DNA from: JABAAI01 sp965242745 | Lineage (GTDB): Bacteria; Spirochaetota; Leptospiria; Leptospirales; Leptonemataceae | Length of the DNA stretch: 64,000 nt | Reading direction: 5' to 3' | Assembly (NCBI GenBank): GCA_965242745.1 | Contig: CBDETG010000095.1 | Coordinates: 68,729 to 132,728 of the forward strand | In this document: in pieces, positions 17,464 to 27,200 of the stretch | Numbering within the stretch: position 1 is the stretch's first letter | Layout of the letters: the number at the start of each line of letters is the position of its first letter | Program-made: the position numbers and the translations under genes | Notes under the pieces: generated by a model | What the model was told of the DNA's origin: nothing | Database searches by the model: none | What the model saw: the letters and a program-made list of their open reading frames with translations, nothing else

Positions 17464-19101
17464 ATGGCGCAAATCAAAGAGTTACATTTAGCCTATTTTC
17501 GCACAGGGCGCGGGTTTTGGGGCTGGGCCCTTTCTACAGACCATAAGAAAATAGGGGTCATGTACCTCTTTGCCATACTAGGCTTTTTTATTGTAGGCGG
17601 CGCAGCCGCTATGTTGCTGCGCCTTGAGCTGATTTCCCCCGGCGCTACCATCATGGGCGCCCACTCCTATAACGTATTGATGACTTTGCATGGCGCTGTC
17701 ATGGTCTTTCTATTTATAGTGCCAGGGATACCAGCTACATTAGGAAATATCCTGCTCCCGCTCCTCATTGGCGCAAAGGACGTAGCCTTCCCCCGCATCA
17801 ACCTTGCCAGCTGGTACGTGTATCTTATAGGGGCGGGCATAGCCTTGGTTTCCCTGCTTTCTCCCGCAGATACGGGATGGACTTTCTATGCTCCTTATAG
17901 TATGCAGTCCAACAGCTTAGTGATCTGGCTTACCTTAGGCGCCTTTGTTATGGGCTTTTCTTCTATCATGACGGGCTTTAACTTTATTGTTACAATCCAC
18001 CGCATGCGCTGCCCCGGTCTGACATGGGATAAACTGCCGCTCTTTGCTTGGGGCCTCTATGCTACTTCCATTATTCAAGTGCTCGCAACGCCTATAGTAG
18101 GGATGACGCTGGTCATGCTTATACTTGAAAGAATGCTCGACATAGGCATTTTTAATCCTGCAAAGGGAGGGGACCCTATTTTATTCGAGCAGTTCTTCTG
18201 GTTTTACTCTCACCCTGTAGTCTATATTATGGTGCTCCCGGGCTTTGGTATTATCAGTGAGGTGCTGCCCGTTTTTTCCAGACGCCCCATCTTCGGCTAC
18301 AAAGCCATCGCCTATTCTTCCTTAGCTATCGCTCTTGTCAGTTTTATCGTCTGGGGTCACCATATGTTTGTAAGCGGCATGTCTGACTGGGCGCGTTGGC
18401 TTTTCTCAGGCCTGACTTTTTTGGTAGCTATTCCTACGGCTATCAAGGTCTTCAATTGGACTTCTACTTTGTGGAGAGGCTCCATACATTTCCAAGCTCC
18501 TATGCTTTACGCCTTAGGCTTTGTTTTCATGTTTTCTATAGCCGGCCTTACTGGGATTCACCTTGCGGTTTTAGCAACAGACGTGTTCTTGCATGATACA
18601 TACTTCGTAGTTGCGCACTTTCATTATACCATGCAGGGAGGCACTGTTATAGCCTTGTTCTGCGGCCTGCATTATTGGTTCCCATTGATCACGGGACGCA
18701 TGTTCAATCCTCGTGTAGCTTTCTGGGGCTGGTTCTTGCTTTTTATAGGCTTCAACATGACTTTTATTCCTCAGTTCTTTCTGGGCATGGAAGGCATGCC
18801 CAGGCGTTATTACGATTATCTGCCCCATTTCCAAACTTGGCACAGCATCTCTACAGTAGGCTCATGGTTGAATGGAGGCGCATATCTTTTGATCATGGGG
18901 CATCTTTTTTGGGCGGCATGGCGCGGGAAGGCAGCTCCAAAAAATCCATGGAAGTCTTTGTCTATGGAATGGCAAACATCGCTGCCGCCCCCTACTACCA
19001 ATTTCTCAAAAGTACCGCATTTCCCCCATTCCATTTATGATTACGCTACTGAAGGAAAAAGTAAAGGACGGGACGCAAAGCGAGACGAAGACGCCGCTTA
19101 A
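17464..19101 (+). CDS. coxA: Cytochrome c oxidase subunit I
   Basis: This 545-residue protein has twelve membrane segments and the classic motifs: ligand His in MTLHGAVMVFLF, WFYSHPVVYIMVLPGFGI with the Tyr-cross-linked His region, GHHMFVSG for CuB, and AHFHYTMQGG with the heme a and a3 ligands. It is the heme-copper catalytic subunit reducing O2 to water and pumping protons. Subunit III is not in the following genes. The pair coxB-coxA with a nearby heme A synthase gives a minimal oxidase cluster. Confidence 0.96.
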   Translation: MAQIKELHLAYFRTGRGFWGWALSTDHKKIGVMYLFAILGFFIVGGAAAMLLRLELISPGATIMGAHSYNVLMTLHGAVMVFLFIVPGIPATLGNILLPLLIGAKDVAFPRINLASWYVYLIGAGIALVSLLSPADTGWTFYAPYSMQSNSLVIWLTLGAFVMGFSSIMTGFNFIVTIHRMRCPGLTWDKLPLFAWGLYATSIIQVLATPIVGMTLVMLILERMLDIGIFNPAKGGDPILFEQFFWFYSHPVVYIMVLPGFGIISEVLPVFSRRPIFGYKAIAYSSLAIALVSFIVWGHHMFVSGMSDWARWLFSGLTFLVAIPTAIKVFNWTSTLWRGSIHFQAPMLYALGFVFMFSIAGLTGIHLAVLATDVFLHDTYFVVAHFHYTMQGGTVIALFCGLHYWFPLITGRMFNPRVAFWGWFLLFIGFNMTFIPQFFLGMEGMPRRYYDYLPHFQTWHSISTVGSWLNGGAYLLIMGHLFWAAWRGKAAPKNPWKSLSMEWQTSLPPPTTNFSKVPHFPHSIYDYATEGKSKGRDAKRDEDAA

Positions 19102-19253
19102 TGGCTCTCCTTTAAGCTAAGTGAAGTCCCTTAAGATCGCTCTGATCAATAGCTGCATATTTATACGCTGCTATGAAAGACAGGCAAAACGCCAAGACTT
19201 TCCTTTTCCCATAACAGGCAATTTACATATCTACGCTTTTTCATAATACAACA

Positions 19254-20912
19254 TTGTCTTTGCAAGATCACAGCGCCGGCATTTTATATAATGCCGCAGA
19301 ACTCAGGAAGATAGCCTCATTGTTAGAGCAGGAATTGAAGCGCTCCTTAGAGGGCCCATGGACAAAGGCAAAACCGCCGCTGTACTATCTTTCTTATCTC
19401 TTTAGAAACCACAAAATAGAACGCTTAGGAGGGCGCTTAGGCGCCTTAGATACCGCTAAAAAACGTATCTATAACAGCGTCTATTGCGATCTGCGGGTTG
19501 GTTCCTATCACTATGATAATATGCGGGGCGGCGCTCTCAAGTCTAACAAAGAACAAGAAGAGGCGCTGGCAGTAGCCAAAATGCCTTTGGCTATAGCCGC
19601 CGACGCATTTCGATTTGAGTTATGGCGCCTGACAGACAGCGCCTATAGAGAAGCCATCGATCATTATTACAAGCAGAAATCCCATGAATTGCATTATGCG
19701 CCCCTATACCCCAGACTGGCTTCTCGAAGCAGGCAAGGGCCGCACAAGGCTTTTTCCTATAAAAACCTGCCTCCCATTGACCGGGATTATTGGTCATACC
19801 TAATTGCTAAAGCAGGTAAAATCATAAAAAAGTTTCATGCCATCAAAAACTCATATTTTGCCTTTGACAGCTGCCAAAAACAAGAGCTGCTGAGCAATTC
19901 GGAAGGCTCTCATATACTCAAACAAAGCCAGCTTTACGAACTCCATGCTCAGCTTTGGCTTCTGAGCAGCAAAGGGGAAAGCTTCAGCCAAGAAATCAAT
20001 CTTTTGGAAGGCAAAGCAGAAGACCTGCCCTCTGAAAAGGACTTTCTTGCGATGATCAAGGAACGCATTCAGCTTTTATTCCATATTGCAAAAGCGCCTC
20101 GTCTGAATTCCTTTTCTGGACCTGCTCTGCTGAGCCCTCAGGCAAGCGGCATATTCTTTCATGAGGTTCTGGGCCACAGATTGGAAGGCTCGCGCCTGCT
20201 TTCTCAAGAAGAAGGAGTCACCTTTTTGGACTTGAAAGAGAAGCGTATTATACCCGAATATATAGATATTGTAGATGATCCTAGGCTCAAGTACTATGAC
20301 AAAAGAAGCATGGTAGGACATTTTCAGTATGATGATGAAGGCAGCCCTGCGCAAAGAGCGCTTTTGGTAGAAAAAGGAATACTCAAAAACTTTCTTAGCA
20401 CAACAGCGCCTCTGCCAAAGCAAAAGCATAACAATGGCCATGCCCGCAACGCTTATGGAGAAAAAGCCATGTCCCGCATGGGCAATGTTTTTATCTTAAA
20501 CCATAGGCCTGTTCCAAAAAAAGAAATGCGCGCTCTTTTACTTGAAGAAATCCAAAAACAAAAGAAAGACTATGGCATCTATATCAAAGAGCTCTTGGGA
20601 GGAGAAACGGGAACGGGCGCTTATGACTTTCAGGCCTTCAAAGGAGAGATTCTTCATGTCTGCAAAGTTCTGCCAAACGGGAAAGAAGAGATCATACAAG
20701 GCGTGGACTTTATAGGGACGCCTCTTTCCGCCCTGGATGCGATTCGCTGCTTAGGAGATCAGTACGAAATGTATAACAGTTACTGTGGAGCTGAGTCTGG
20801 CATCATCCCTGTTTCTACTGTAGCGCCCGCTATGCTTTTGCGCAATCTGGAATTGCAAGGCCGCGATAGAGAGCGTTTTACGCAGCATGTTCTGGACTTA
20901 CCCTATGTTTGA
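19254..20912 (+). CDS. TldD/PmbA family metallopeptidase-like protein
   Basis: This 552-residue protein contains the TldD zinc motif FHEVLGHRLEG (His 303, Glu 304, His 308) and the family's C-terminal GGETGTGAYDFQAFKGE. TldD proteins with TldE-type partners degrade or process peptides in the cytosol. No TldE partner is adjacent. The N-terminal 280 residues are longer and more divergent than in E. coli TldD (about 480 residues in all). The start is given as TTG because no ATG lies in frame near the conserved region, and no ribosome-binding site is visible, so the true start may differ slightly. Confidence 0.82.
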   Translation: MSLQDHSAGILYNAAELRKIASLLEQELKRSLEGPWTKAKPPLYYLSYLFRNHKIERLGGRLGALDTAKKRIYNSVYCDLRVGSYHYDNMRGGALKSNKEQEEALAVAKMPLAIAADAFRFELWRLTDSAYREAIDHYYKQKSHELHYAPLYPRLASRSRQGPHKAFSYKNLPPIDRDYWSYLIAKAGKIIKKFHAIKNSYFAFDSCQKQELLSNSEGSHILKQSQLYELHAQLWLLSSKGESFSQEINLLEGKAEDLPSEKDFLAMIKERIQLLFHIAKAPRLNSFSGPALLSPQASGIFFHEVLGHRLEGSRLLSQEEGVTFLDLKEKRIIPEYIDIVDDPRLKYYDKRSMVGHFQYDDEGSPAQRALLVEKGILKNFLSTTAPLPKQKHNNGHARNAYGEKAMSRMGNVFILNHRPVPKKEMRALLLEEIQKQKKDYGIYIKELLGGETGTGAYDFQAFKGEILHVCKVLPNGKEEIIQGVDFIGTPLSALDAIRCLGDQYEMYNSYCGAESGIIPVSTVAPAMLLRNLELQGRDRERFTQHVLDLPYV

Positions 20913-20945
20913 CAAATGAGAAAGCCAGTCAGATAATGACAAAAT

Positions 20946-21785
20946 ATGTTCTTTCGCAAGGCTGTCAGCCCGGACATTCATCTTTACGCGCATCGCGGAG
21001 CAAACAAGCATTTCCCAGAAAATACCATAGCAGCCTTTGCGCATGCGCTTAAGCAGGGCGCTACGCATTTAGAGATGGACCTCCGGGAAAGCAAGGACGG
21101 CCACTTGGTGGTTGCTCATGATATTGACGCAAAACGCGCAGCTAACATTGACAAAGCTATTCCTGATTGCGCCCTACAAGAGATACAAAGCTGGGACCTG
21201 ACAAAGCACTTTCCCAAAAGCATAGCAGAAAAGGAGAAAAAGGATTGTCGTATTGCGACCTTCGAGGAGACGCTGAGGAGATTCCCATATGTTCCGATCA
21301 ATGCGGATATTAAAGACAATGATTATAGAATAGCGCATAAGATTGTGCGCCTTTTACACGAAACAGGAGACTTTGAACGGGTTTTACTCAATAGCTTTCA
21401 CAGTAAAATCGTGGAATACATACAACAAATTCCCTATCTTGGCAAAACAGGGATAACGCACTATTCTGCCCTGCTTGTTTTACTAAGTCCGCCTTTGCTC
21501 TGGAGAGCTGCGCCTGTGCGAGGCCATGCCTTGCAAATACCCAAGAGCACGGCCCTTCCTTTTATTAAGCTTCCTATCCCTTTGGACAGAAGGTACCTGA
21601 TAGAACGTTGTCATGCTTTTGGAGTACGCGTAGACTATTGGGTTATCAACGATCCTGAAGAAGCCTATGCGCTCCTGAAGGCAGGCGCTGACGGTATCGT
21701 TACAGATGACATAGACGCCCTAAAAGATGCCGTCTTTGATTTTGTAAAACATTCCGAGAGACAATTAGCAAAGCATGATATATAA
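20946..21785 (+). CDS. Glycerophosphodiester phosphodiesterase family protein
   Basis: This 279-residue TIM-barrel protein has the GDPD signatures YAHRGANKHFPENTIAAF (catalytic His and Glu), HLEMDLRESKDGHLVVAHD (metal ligands and second catalytic His), and the C-terminal VDYWVINDPEEAYALLKAGADGIVTDD. It hydrolyses glycerophosphodiesters to glycerol 3-phosphate and an alcohol. No signal peptide is evident, so it is probably cytosolic, or membrane-associated through a hydrophobic patch around residues 175-190. It starts 33 bases after the TldD-like gene. Confidence 0.93.
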   Translation: MFFRKAVSPDIHLYAHRGANKHFPENTIAAFAHALKQGATHLEMDLRESKDGHLVVAHDIDAKRAANIDKAIPDCALQEIQSWDLTKHFPKSIAEKEKKDCRIATFEETLRRFPYVPINADIKDNDYRIAHKIVRLLHETGDFERVLLNSFHSKIVEYIQQIPYLGKTGITHYSALLVLLSPPLLWRAAPVRGHALQIPKSTALPFIKLPIPLDRRYLIERCHAFGVRVDYWVINDPEEAYALLKAGADGIVTDDIDALKDAVFDFVKHSERQLAKHDI

Positions 21786-21921
21786 GGGCTCAAGCCTCTT
21801 TATCTTGGTCTAAGCGCCTTGTCTTCGATTCGATAGAAAAGCCGCATATTATAGAAGGCTGCAAAAAGCATAACAAATGTGCTCTAACTTCCATTGCTCA
21901 TAGCTAAGAACAGGAAAACTT

Positions 21922-22902
21922 ATGACAGCCCAAAACTCCGCCGCTTTGCGTATAAACAAAGAACAAGCCTTTTTGTATCTTAACGCAGCAGCGCTCATCC
22001 TGTCGCTCTTTGTAATGCTTCTAGGCCCTCTTGTGCGCGCTGAGGACGCAGGCTTGGCCTGCCCTGACTGGCCTCTTTGTAAGGGGAAGCTGATCCCTGA
22101 CTTTGATTGGAAAATCTTTCTGGAGTGGACGCACCGCATTGCGGCAGCTGCCTTGAGCCTTGTGGTCATTGCATGGCTAAGTCTTAGTTTCAGCTCAGCC
22201 TCCCTGCGCAAGCAGCACATGTATGCGGGCTCTTTAGCTTGTTTCCTGCTGCTAATCCAAATTATCTTGGGAGCCCTGAGCGTAACACAACTTCTGGATG
22301 CCACGGTCGTCAATCTGCACCTGATCAATGCCATGCTCTTTCTTAGCGTCATTGCTTACTCTCTGCACAAAAGCTATTATCTTTACCGCCATCACGGCAA
22401 AGCTGCCGCAGGCAGGCCTGCTTTGCTGTATCCTGCCAGTATATTCCTTACACTGTGTATTTTTGCGCAAATCTTTCTGGGCGCACGCGTCAGCACCAAC
22501 AATGCGGGACGGGTTTGCAACAGCTTCCCAGCCTGTTATTATGAAGCTGTTATAGACAAGGAGAAGGGAATGTATTTTGTGCCCCAGTACTTTCCCACCA
22601 TGCGGGGGAATTTGGAAAAACACATGACGCACCGCTTTATGGCCTACTTTCTCTTAATCCTTGTTCCAAGCATCTTCTTGCTGGCTAGAAAACGCTCCTG
22701 GCCGCCGCTTATCAGAAAGCTCTTAGGCTGGACTCTTGTCCTGATCTTCTTCCAAGCAGTAATAGGAGCGCTGAATGTCATCTACAGCCTGCCGACTTCC
22801 CTTACTGTGCTGCACAGCTTTACGGCTTACTGCATATATCTTACAGCCTTCTGGATGCTCTTAGAAGCAAGAATGGAAGGCTTAGGAAAACGAAAGCAAT
22901 GA
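21922..22902 (+). CDS. ctaA: Heme A synthase (COX15/CtaA family)
   Basis: This 326-residue protein has eight predicted membrane helices. The heme-ligand His residues are visible in EWTHRIAAA, NLHLINAML, KHMTHRFMAYF and VLHSFTAYC. Other family features are the LVRAEDAGLACPDWPLCKG loop and the ARVSTNNAGRVCNSFPAC loop with paired Cys. It oxidises the heme O methyl group to make heme A for the oxidase encoded upstream. Its stop overlaps the next start by 4 bases (ATGA), so the ATP-grasp gene is translationally coupled. Confidence 0.92.
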   Translation: MTAQNSAALRINKEQAFLYLNAAALILSLFVMLLGPLVRAEDAGLACPDWPLCKGKLIPDFDWKIFLEWTHRIAAAALSLVVIAWLSLSFSSASLRKQHMYAGSLACFLLLIQIILGALSVTQLLDATVVNLHLINAMLFLSVIAYSLHKSYYLYRHHGKAAAGRPALLYPASIFLTLCIFAQIFLGARVSTNNAGRVCNSFPACYYEAVIDKEKGMYFVPQYFPTMRGNLEKHMTHRFMAYFLLILVPSIFLLARKRSWPPLIRKLLGWTLVLIFFQAVIGALNVIYSLPTSLTVLHSFTAYCIYLTAFWMLLEARMEGLGKRKQ

Positions 22903-23927
22903 CAGAATACCAGCTCCCTGATCTTGATCCTGCTTACGCAGACATGGAACTCTCCACACAGCTTTTGATACACGCAGCGCAAAAGCGCCAAATCAAAGTA
23001 AGGATATGCGACAGAAAGGCGCATTTCCTGTGTCTGAGCAAAGGAGGACGTAAACAATACCTAAAAGAGGCCACAAAAACAGCTTTAGATTCCTATATGA
23101 CCTTTCTTCTTATGGAAGACAAATTCATGTCAAAGCTTTTACTCGAGGAAGCGGGATTAGGCACGCCCCGCGGGCTGTGTTTTGCCTCCAAAGCTAAGGC
23201 GCTGCAAGTAGAGATAGAGACTCCAAAAAGAGAGCAGCATAAACTTATGTCTGGCCCCCTGGTTGTAAAACCCGTAACAAGTAATTTTGGACTTGGAATC
23301 ACAAGCTTAGAGACGCATGCCTCCCAAGAAGAATACATAGAGGCCGTCCAAACAGCCTTCACTTACGCAGATAGGATACTAGTAGAGGAATGGATAGAAG
23401 GGCAGGAATACCGTTTTTTTGTTCTGGGCGGGGAATGCGCTGCGGTATGCAAACGCATAGCCGCAAATGTCATAGGAGACGGCAAGTCAAGCATAGGCCA
23501 GCTGGTAGAAGCCGCCAACCAAGACCCGCGCAGAGGCTGCGCTCATGCCACGCCCTTGGAAAAAATCCAACTTGGAGAGGTAGAAAGAAAGATACTGCAA
23601 GCCCAAGGCCTTAGACCAGAAAGCATCATCAGCAAAGAGCAGCAGATTTTCCTGCGCATGAACTCTAACGTAAGCACAGGGGGAGAATCTATAGAGTGCA
23701 CAGAGGAAATGCCAGATTGCTGGAAGAAGCTGGCGGTCAAAGCAGCACGCTGTCTCAAAGCGCAAATATGCGGCGTAGATATGATTCTCCCTTCGCTCAA
23801 AGCAGAAACTATGTCTTATGCCATTCTTGAACTGAATTACAACCCTGTTCTCTACATACATGAATGCCCGGCAAAAGGCAAAGCACAGCCTGTTTCAGAC
23901 AAACTCCTTGACTTTCTCGGATTCTAA
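22899..23927 (+). CDS. ATP-grasp ligase resembling the glutathione synthetase half of GshF
   Basis: This 342-residue protein matches the C-terminal ATP-grasp part of bifunctional GshF: VEEWIEGQEYRFFVLGG, ANVIGDGKSSIGQLV, PLEKIQLGEVE, RMNSNVSTGGESIE and ILELNYNPVLYIHECP (metal and substrate ligands). The N-terminal glutamate-cysteine ligase domain of GshF is missing. By family it would join gamma-glutamylcysteine with glycine, or another amino acid, using ATP. It is coupled to ctaA by a 4-base overlap. The stop TAA is directly followed by repeat island B. Confidence 0.8.
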   Translation: MTEYQLPDLDPAYADMELSTQLLIHAAQKRQIKVRICDRKAHFLCLSKGGRKQYLKEATKTALDSYMTFLLMEDKFMSKLLLEEAGLGTPRGLCFASKAKALQVEIETPKREQHKLMSGPLVVKPVTSNFGLGITSLETHASQEEYIEAVQTAFTYADRILVEEWIEGQEYRFFVLGGECAAVCKRIAANVIGDGKSSIGQLVEAANQDPRRGCAHATPLEKIQLGEVERKILQAQGLRPESIISKEQQIFLRMNSNVSTGGESIECTEEMPDCWKKLAVKAARCLKAQICGVDMILPSLKAETMSYAILELNYNPVLYIHECPAKGKAQPVSDKLLDFLGF

Positions 23928-23928
23928 C

Positions 23929-24180
23929 GGCAAATCATAGGCATTGGTCTGGCGCGGCGACTTCCATGTCTTAGCGCCAGACTCTCGCACCTCCATGTGC
24001 TCGGGACGCAATGCCTATGATTTGCACTGGATTGTTCTAGTATGAACAGCTCCAGCAAAAACTATATCCGTATTGTCAGCTCTGTAGGTTTGCCATTCTT
24101 AGCGCCAGACTCTCGCACCTCCTGTGCTCGTGACGCAATGCCTATGATTTGCACTGGATTGTTCTGGTATGTACAGCACA
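23929..24180. repeat. Repeat island B: complete palindrome plus partial copy
   Basis: The outer arms GCAAATCATAGGCATTG (23930-23946) and CAATGCCTATGATTTGC (24009-24025) are perfect 17-bp complements. The inner arms TCTGGCGC (23948-23955) and GCGCCAGA (23974-23981) are also perfect. The unit ends with TGGATTGTTCTAGTATG. A second, right-half copy runs from about 24099 to 24173. The island fills the gap between the stop of the ATP-grasp gene and the stop of the GLUG gene. Confidence 0.92.
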
Positions 24181-24205
24181 TGAGCCCCTGCGCCCCCTTG
24201 ACAGA

Positions 24206-27200
24206 CTACTCAGAAGCAGGATACACAAACTTGCGGCGTACCTTGTGCTGGACGACGCTGTCGCCTGTGCCTTTCTGGAAGGTGATGGCGAGCCAAAAGC
24301 TCTCGCCGCTGGCGATGCCGCTGATGGAGCCGCCGGTAGTGCCTGAGGCCGTCCAGGTTACGGCGGTGGTGGCTGTGCCGTCGTCCTGCTCGACGGCGGC
24401 GGAGGCGACGCTGATGTCAGAAAGCAGGTTGTAGGTGACGGTGACGGCGGGCTGGCTGAGCGTATAATAAAAGCCCGTGGCGGGCGCAGTTGCCGTAGGC
24501 TCGCCGATGGCGACGGGCTCCTCAGCCGTGCCGCTGTCGGCGTCGTGGTCGTGGGTGAAGGCGACGTTGGCGATGGCCGCATAAAGGCGCTGGTTGGGCA
24601 GCTCCTGACCGCAGCAGAAAGTTCCGCCCGAAACGCAGTTGGCGTCGTTCTCGTGGTCGTAATCGGGGAGCAGCTCGCATTCGTCGATGTTCTCCGTATC
24701 AGGATCATCGGCGTACTTGAGGCGGGGATGCTCGTTCGTGCTTTTCGCCCAGTTTGCCGTGGACCAGCCGTTCAGCTCGGTCGCATCGGTCAGGGTGGTG
24801 TCCATATCAGCGTCAAGGGGGAGGCCGAGGATCGTTGCCTCCGTGACATTGGCGCAGTTGGCGGCCGGGCAGGCAGTTGCGCGACTCTGCAGATCACCAA
24901 TGCCGCCGTTTGCCATGCCAGCAGAGTCCACGTAAAGATTGCGGCCGCTGTAGGTGGACGGCAGGATAACTCGAGCAATAAGGCCACCGATTGTGCCACC
25001 GTCAGTGAAGACGGCTCCGCTGGCATATACGTTCTGAATTTCCATGTTTACACTATTCTTTTCCTCCGCAATCCCTATTAGAGCACCGCCGAAGGTGTTT
25101 TTGGAATAGACAGGGCCCCGCGCATAGCTATTACTAATGACTGTTGATGTAGAGAGCCCTATCAATCCACCGACAGGGTTTAGGCTGGCGCTACTGCTGC
25201 GGCCGGCAACAGGGCCCAGGGCATAGCTGTTCCTAACAAAGTTAGAAAGGGAAGCTGTGCCAATAGTTCCCACCAAGCCACCTGTGCCAATTGCGTTCGT
25301 GAGTGTCTCGGTAATTGTGCCAAGGGCCACAGCAGCATAGCTGTTATTTATGGAGAAATGGGGTATTGTGCTAATTCCAATAAGACCGCCTGCATTTACA
25401 ATAGAGTTGCCGGTGTCTGCAATATGTCCCAGGGCATAGCTGTTGCTAATATGTGCCATAGAATTGGATGCACTTGGGGATACGTTACCTACGATCCCGC
25501 CTAAGACTGTCCAGTTGCTACTTTGAGCGGAGGCCTCCAGCTGGACCATGCAGCCCGTGATCAGGAAGCCAGAAGAACTGGTCCCAAATGCTTGCGCCAG
25601 AAGGCCGCCAAGGTAGCAGATAGCACTGCTGGCGCTGCAGCTGAGGCTGCCCTGCGCCCGCACGGCGATGATGCGCGTCTTATGCCAGGTGCTGTGCCCG
25701 GCGCTGGCACAGAGGAAGCTGACATTGATGGTGCCGCTGGCGTCGCTCGTGCTGGCGATGGTTGCGTTTTGGATATGCAGGTTGCGTATCACGCTGCCGT
25801 TGCAGTTCTCGAAAAAGACGGCGCTTTCGTCGTCGGCGTTGGTCTTGGTGATTTGCATGTTGTTTATGGCCCGGCCGTTGCCGTCGAGGATGGCGGTAAA
25901 GGCGCCCGTGATGGGCTCGAAGTTGCTGTCATCGTCGCCCGTATCCTGATCGTTGGCGGCAAGGTCGATGTCGGCCGTGAGCTCGTAGCCGCAGAGATAG
26001 ATGCCGGAGCCTGCGCTCGTTTCATCAGGGCAGTTGGCGGTCTGTGCTGTCGGCGCCCCAGTGGTGGAGGCCGTGCTTCCGTCGTTGTAGCTTGCGCCGG
26101 CAAGGTCGTGGCGTATGTTATCCAGCTCGGCGGCTGTGGCAATCTCTATCAGCCCGTCGTTATCGTCGTCTACGTCCATAGCGTCAGCTACGCCGTCCCC
26201 ATCATCGTCCGTGTCCACAGTCAGGGTGGTCGTACAGCCCGCAAGCAGGCGATCGGGCTTGTTGTCGCCATCGCTATCCACGCTTGCGCAGGCGTCGGTA
26301 CGAAAAGCATCATGAGCATCAAGCACGCCGTCGTTATCGTCGTCGTGGTCCTCGCTGTTCTTGCAGCCATCGCCATCGGGGTCGGCAGTGTCGGCGCTGG
26401 CGTCCCCAGTCGTGGCTGCGCCCGTCTCGCCCATGGGGCAGGTATCAGCGCTATCAGCCAGGCCGTCATTGTCGCTGTCGTTCTCGCACATAGCTGTGGC
26501 CAAGTTTGGCGCTTTTCCGCTCGCGCATTCCATGCAGACTCCATCATGCTGCGCAACATGGTTTGCCATGTCCAGGCAGGCCTCGTCCGTGATGCAGTCA
26601 GAACCCAGCAGGCTGTTGGGCCCGCTGCTGTTGCCAGCATGGCAGGCCGTCGCTGTGATGCATTCGGTCTTGCCCACGTTGCGCACGTTATTTGCGCCCG
26701 TGCATTGCTCGCAGTCGCCATCATCAGTAGCAACATGCCCCGCCATGTCCTGGCAGGCTTCGTCCGTAATGCAGCGATTGCCAAGCAGGCTGGTGGGGCT
26801 GTCGCTTGTGCCCTGGCAGGCGGCCTCGCTGATGCAGGCGTTTTGTTCTTTATTAACGACAGAAGTTTCGCCTTCGCAAACTTCGCAATTGCCCGCCGTA
26901 GTCGCAACCTGGCCAGCCACGCTGCTGCAGGCGCTTTCCCTAATACAGCTCTGCTCGTTTACGCTCACGACCTTGCCATTGTCGCCCCGGCATTTGCTCT
27001 TCGTAATGCAGCCGTTCGGGTTCACAGTCGTATTGACAAGCTCGTTTGCCAAGCAGGTGTTCTCGATGCAGGTATTATCCGCCGGATTGTGAATCATATC
27101 GCCCGTGCAAGTCACCATGGTCTCGCAGGTAGGCTTGTTGTCGGGCTTGAGCTCTCCATCATCGCAGCTGGTCACGCAGGCCGTCCTGTCAGAATTGGGA

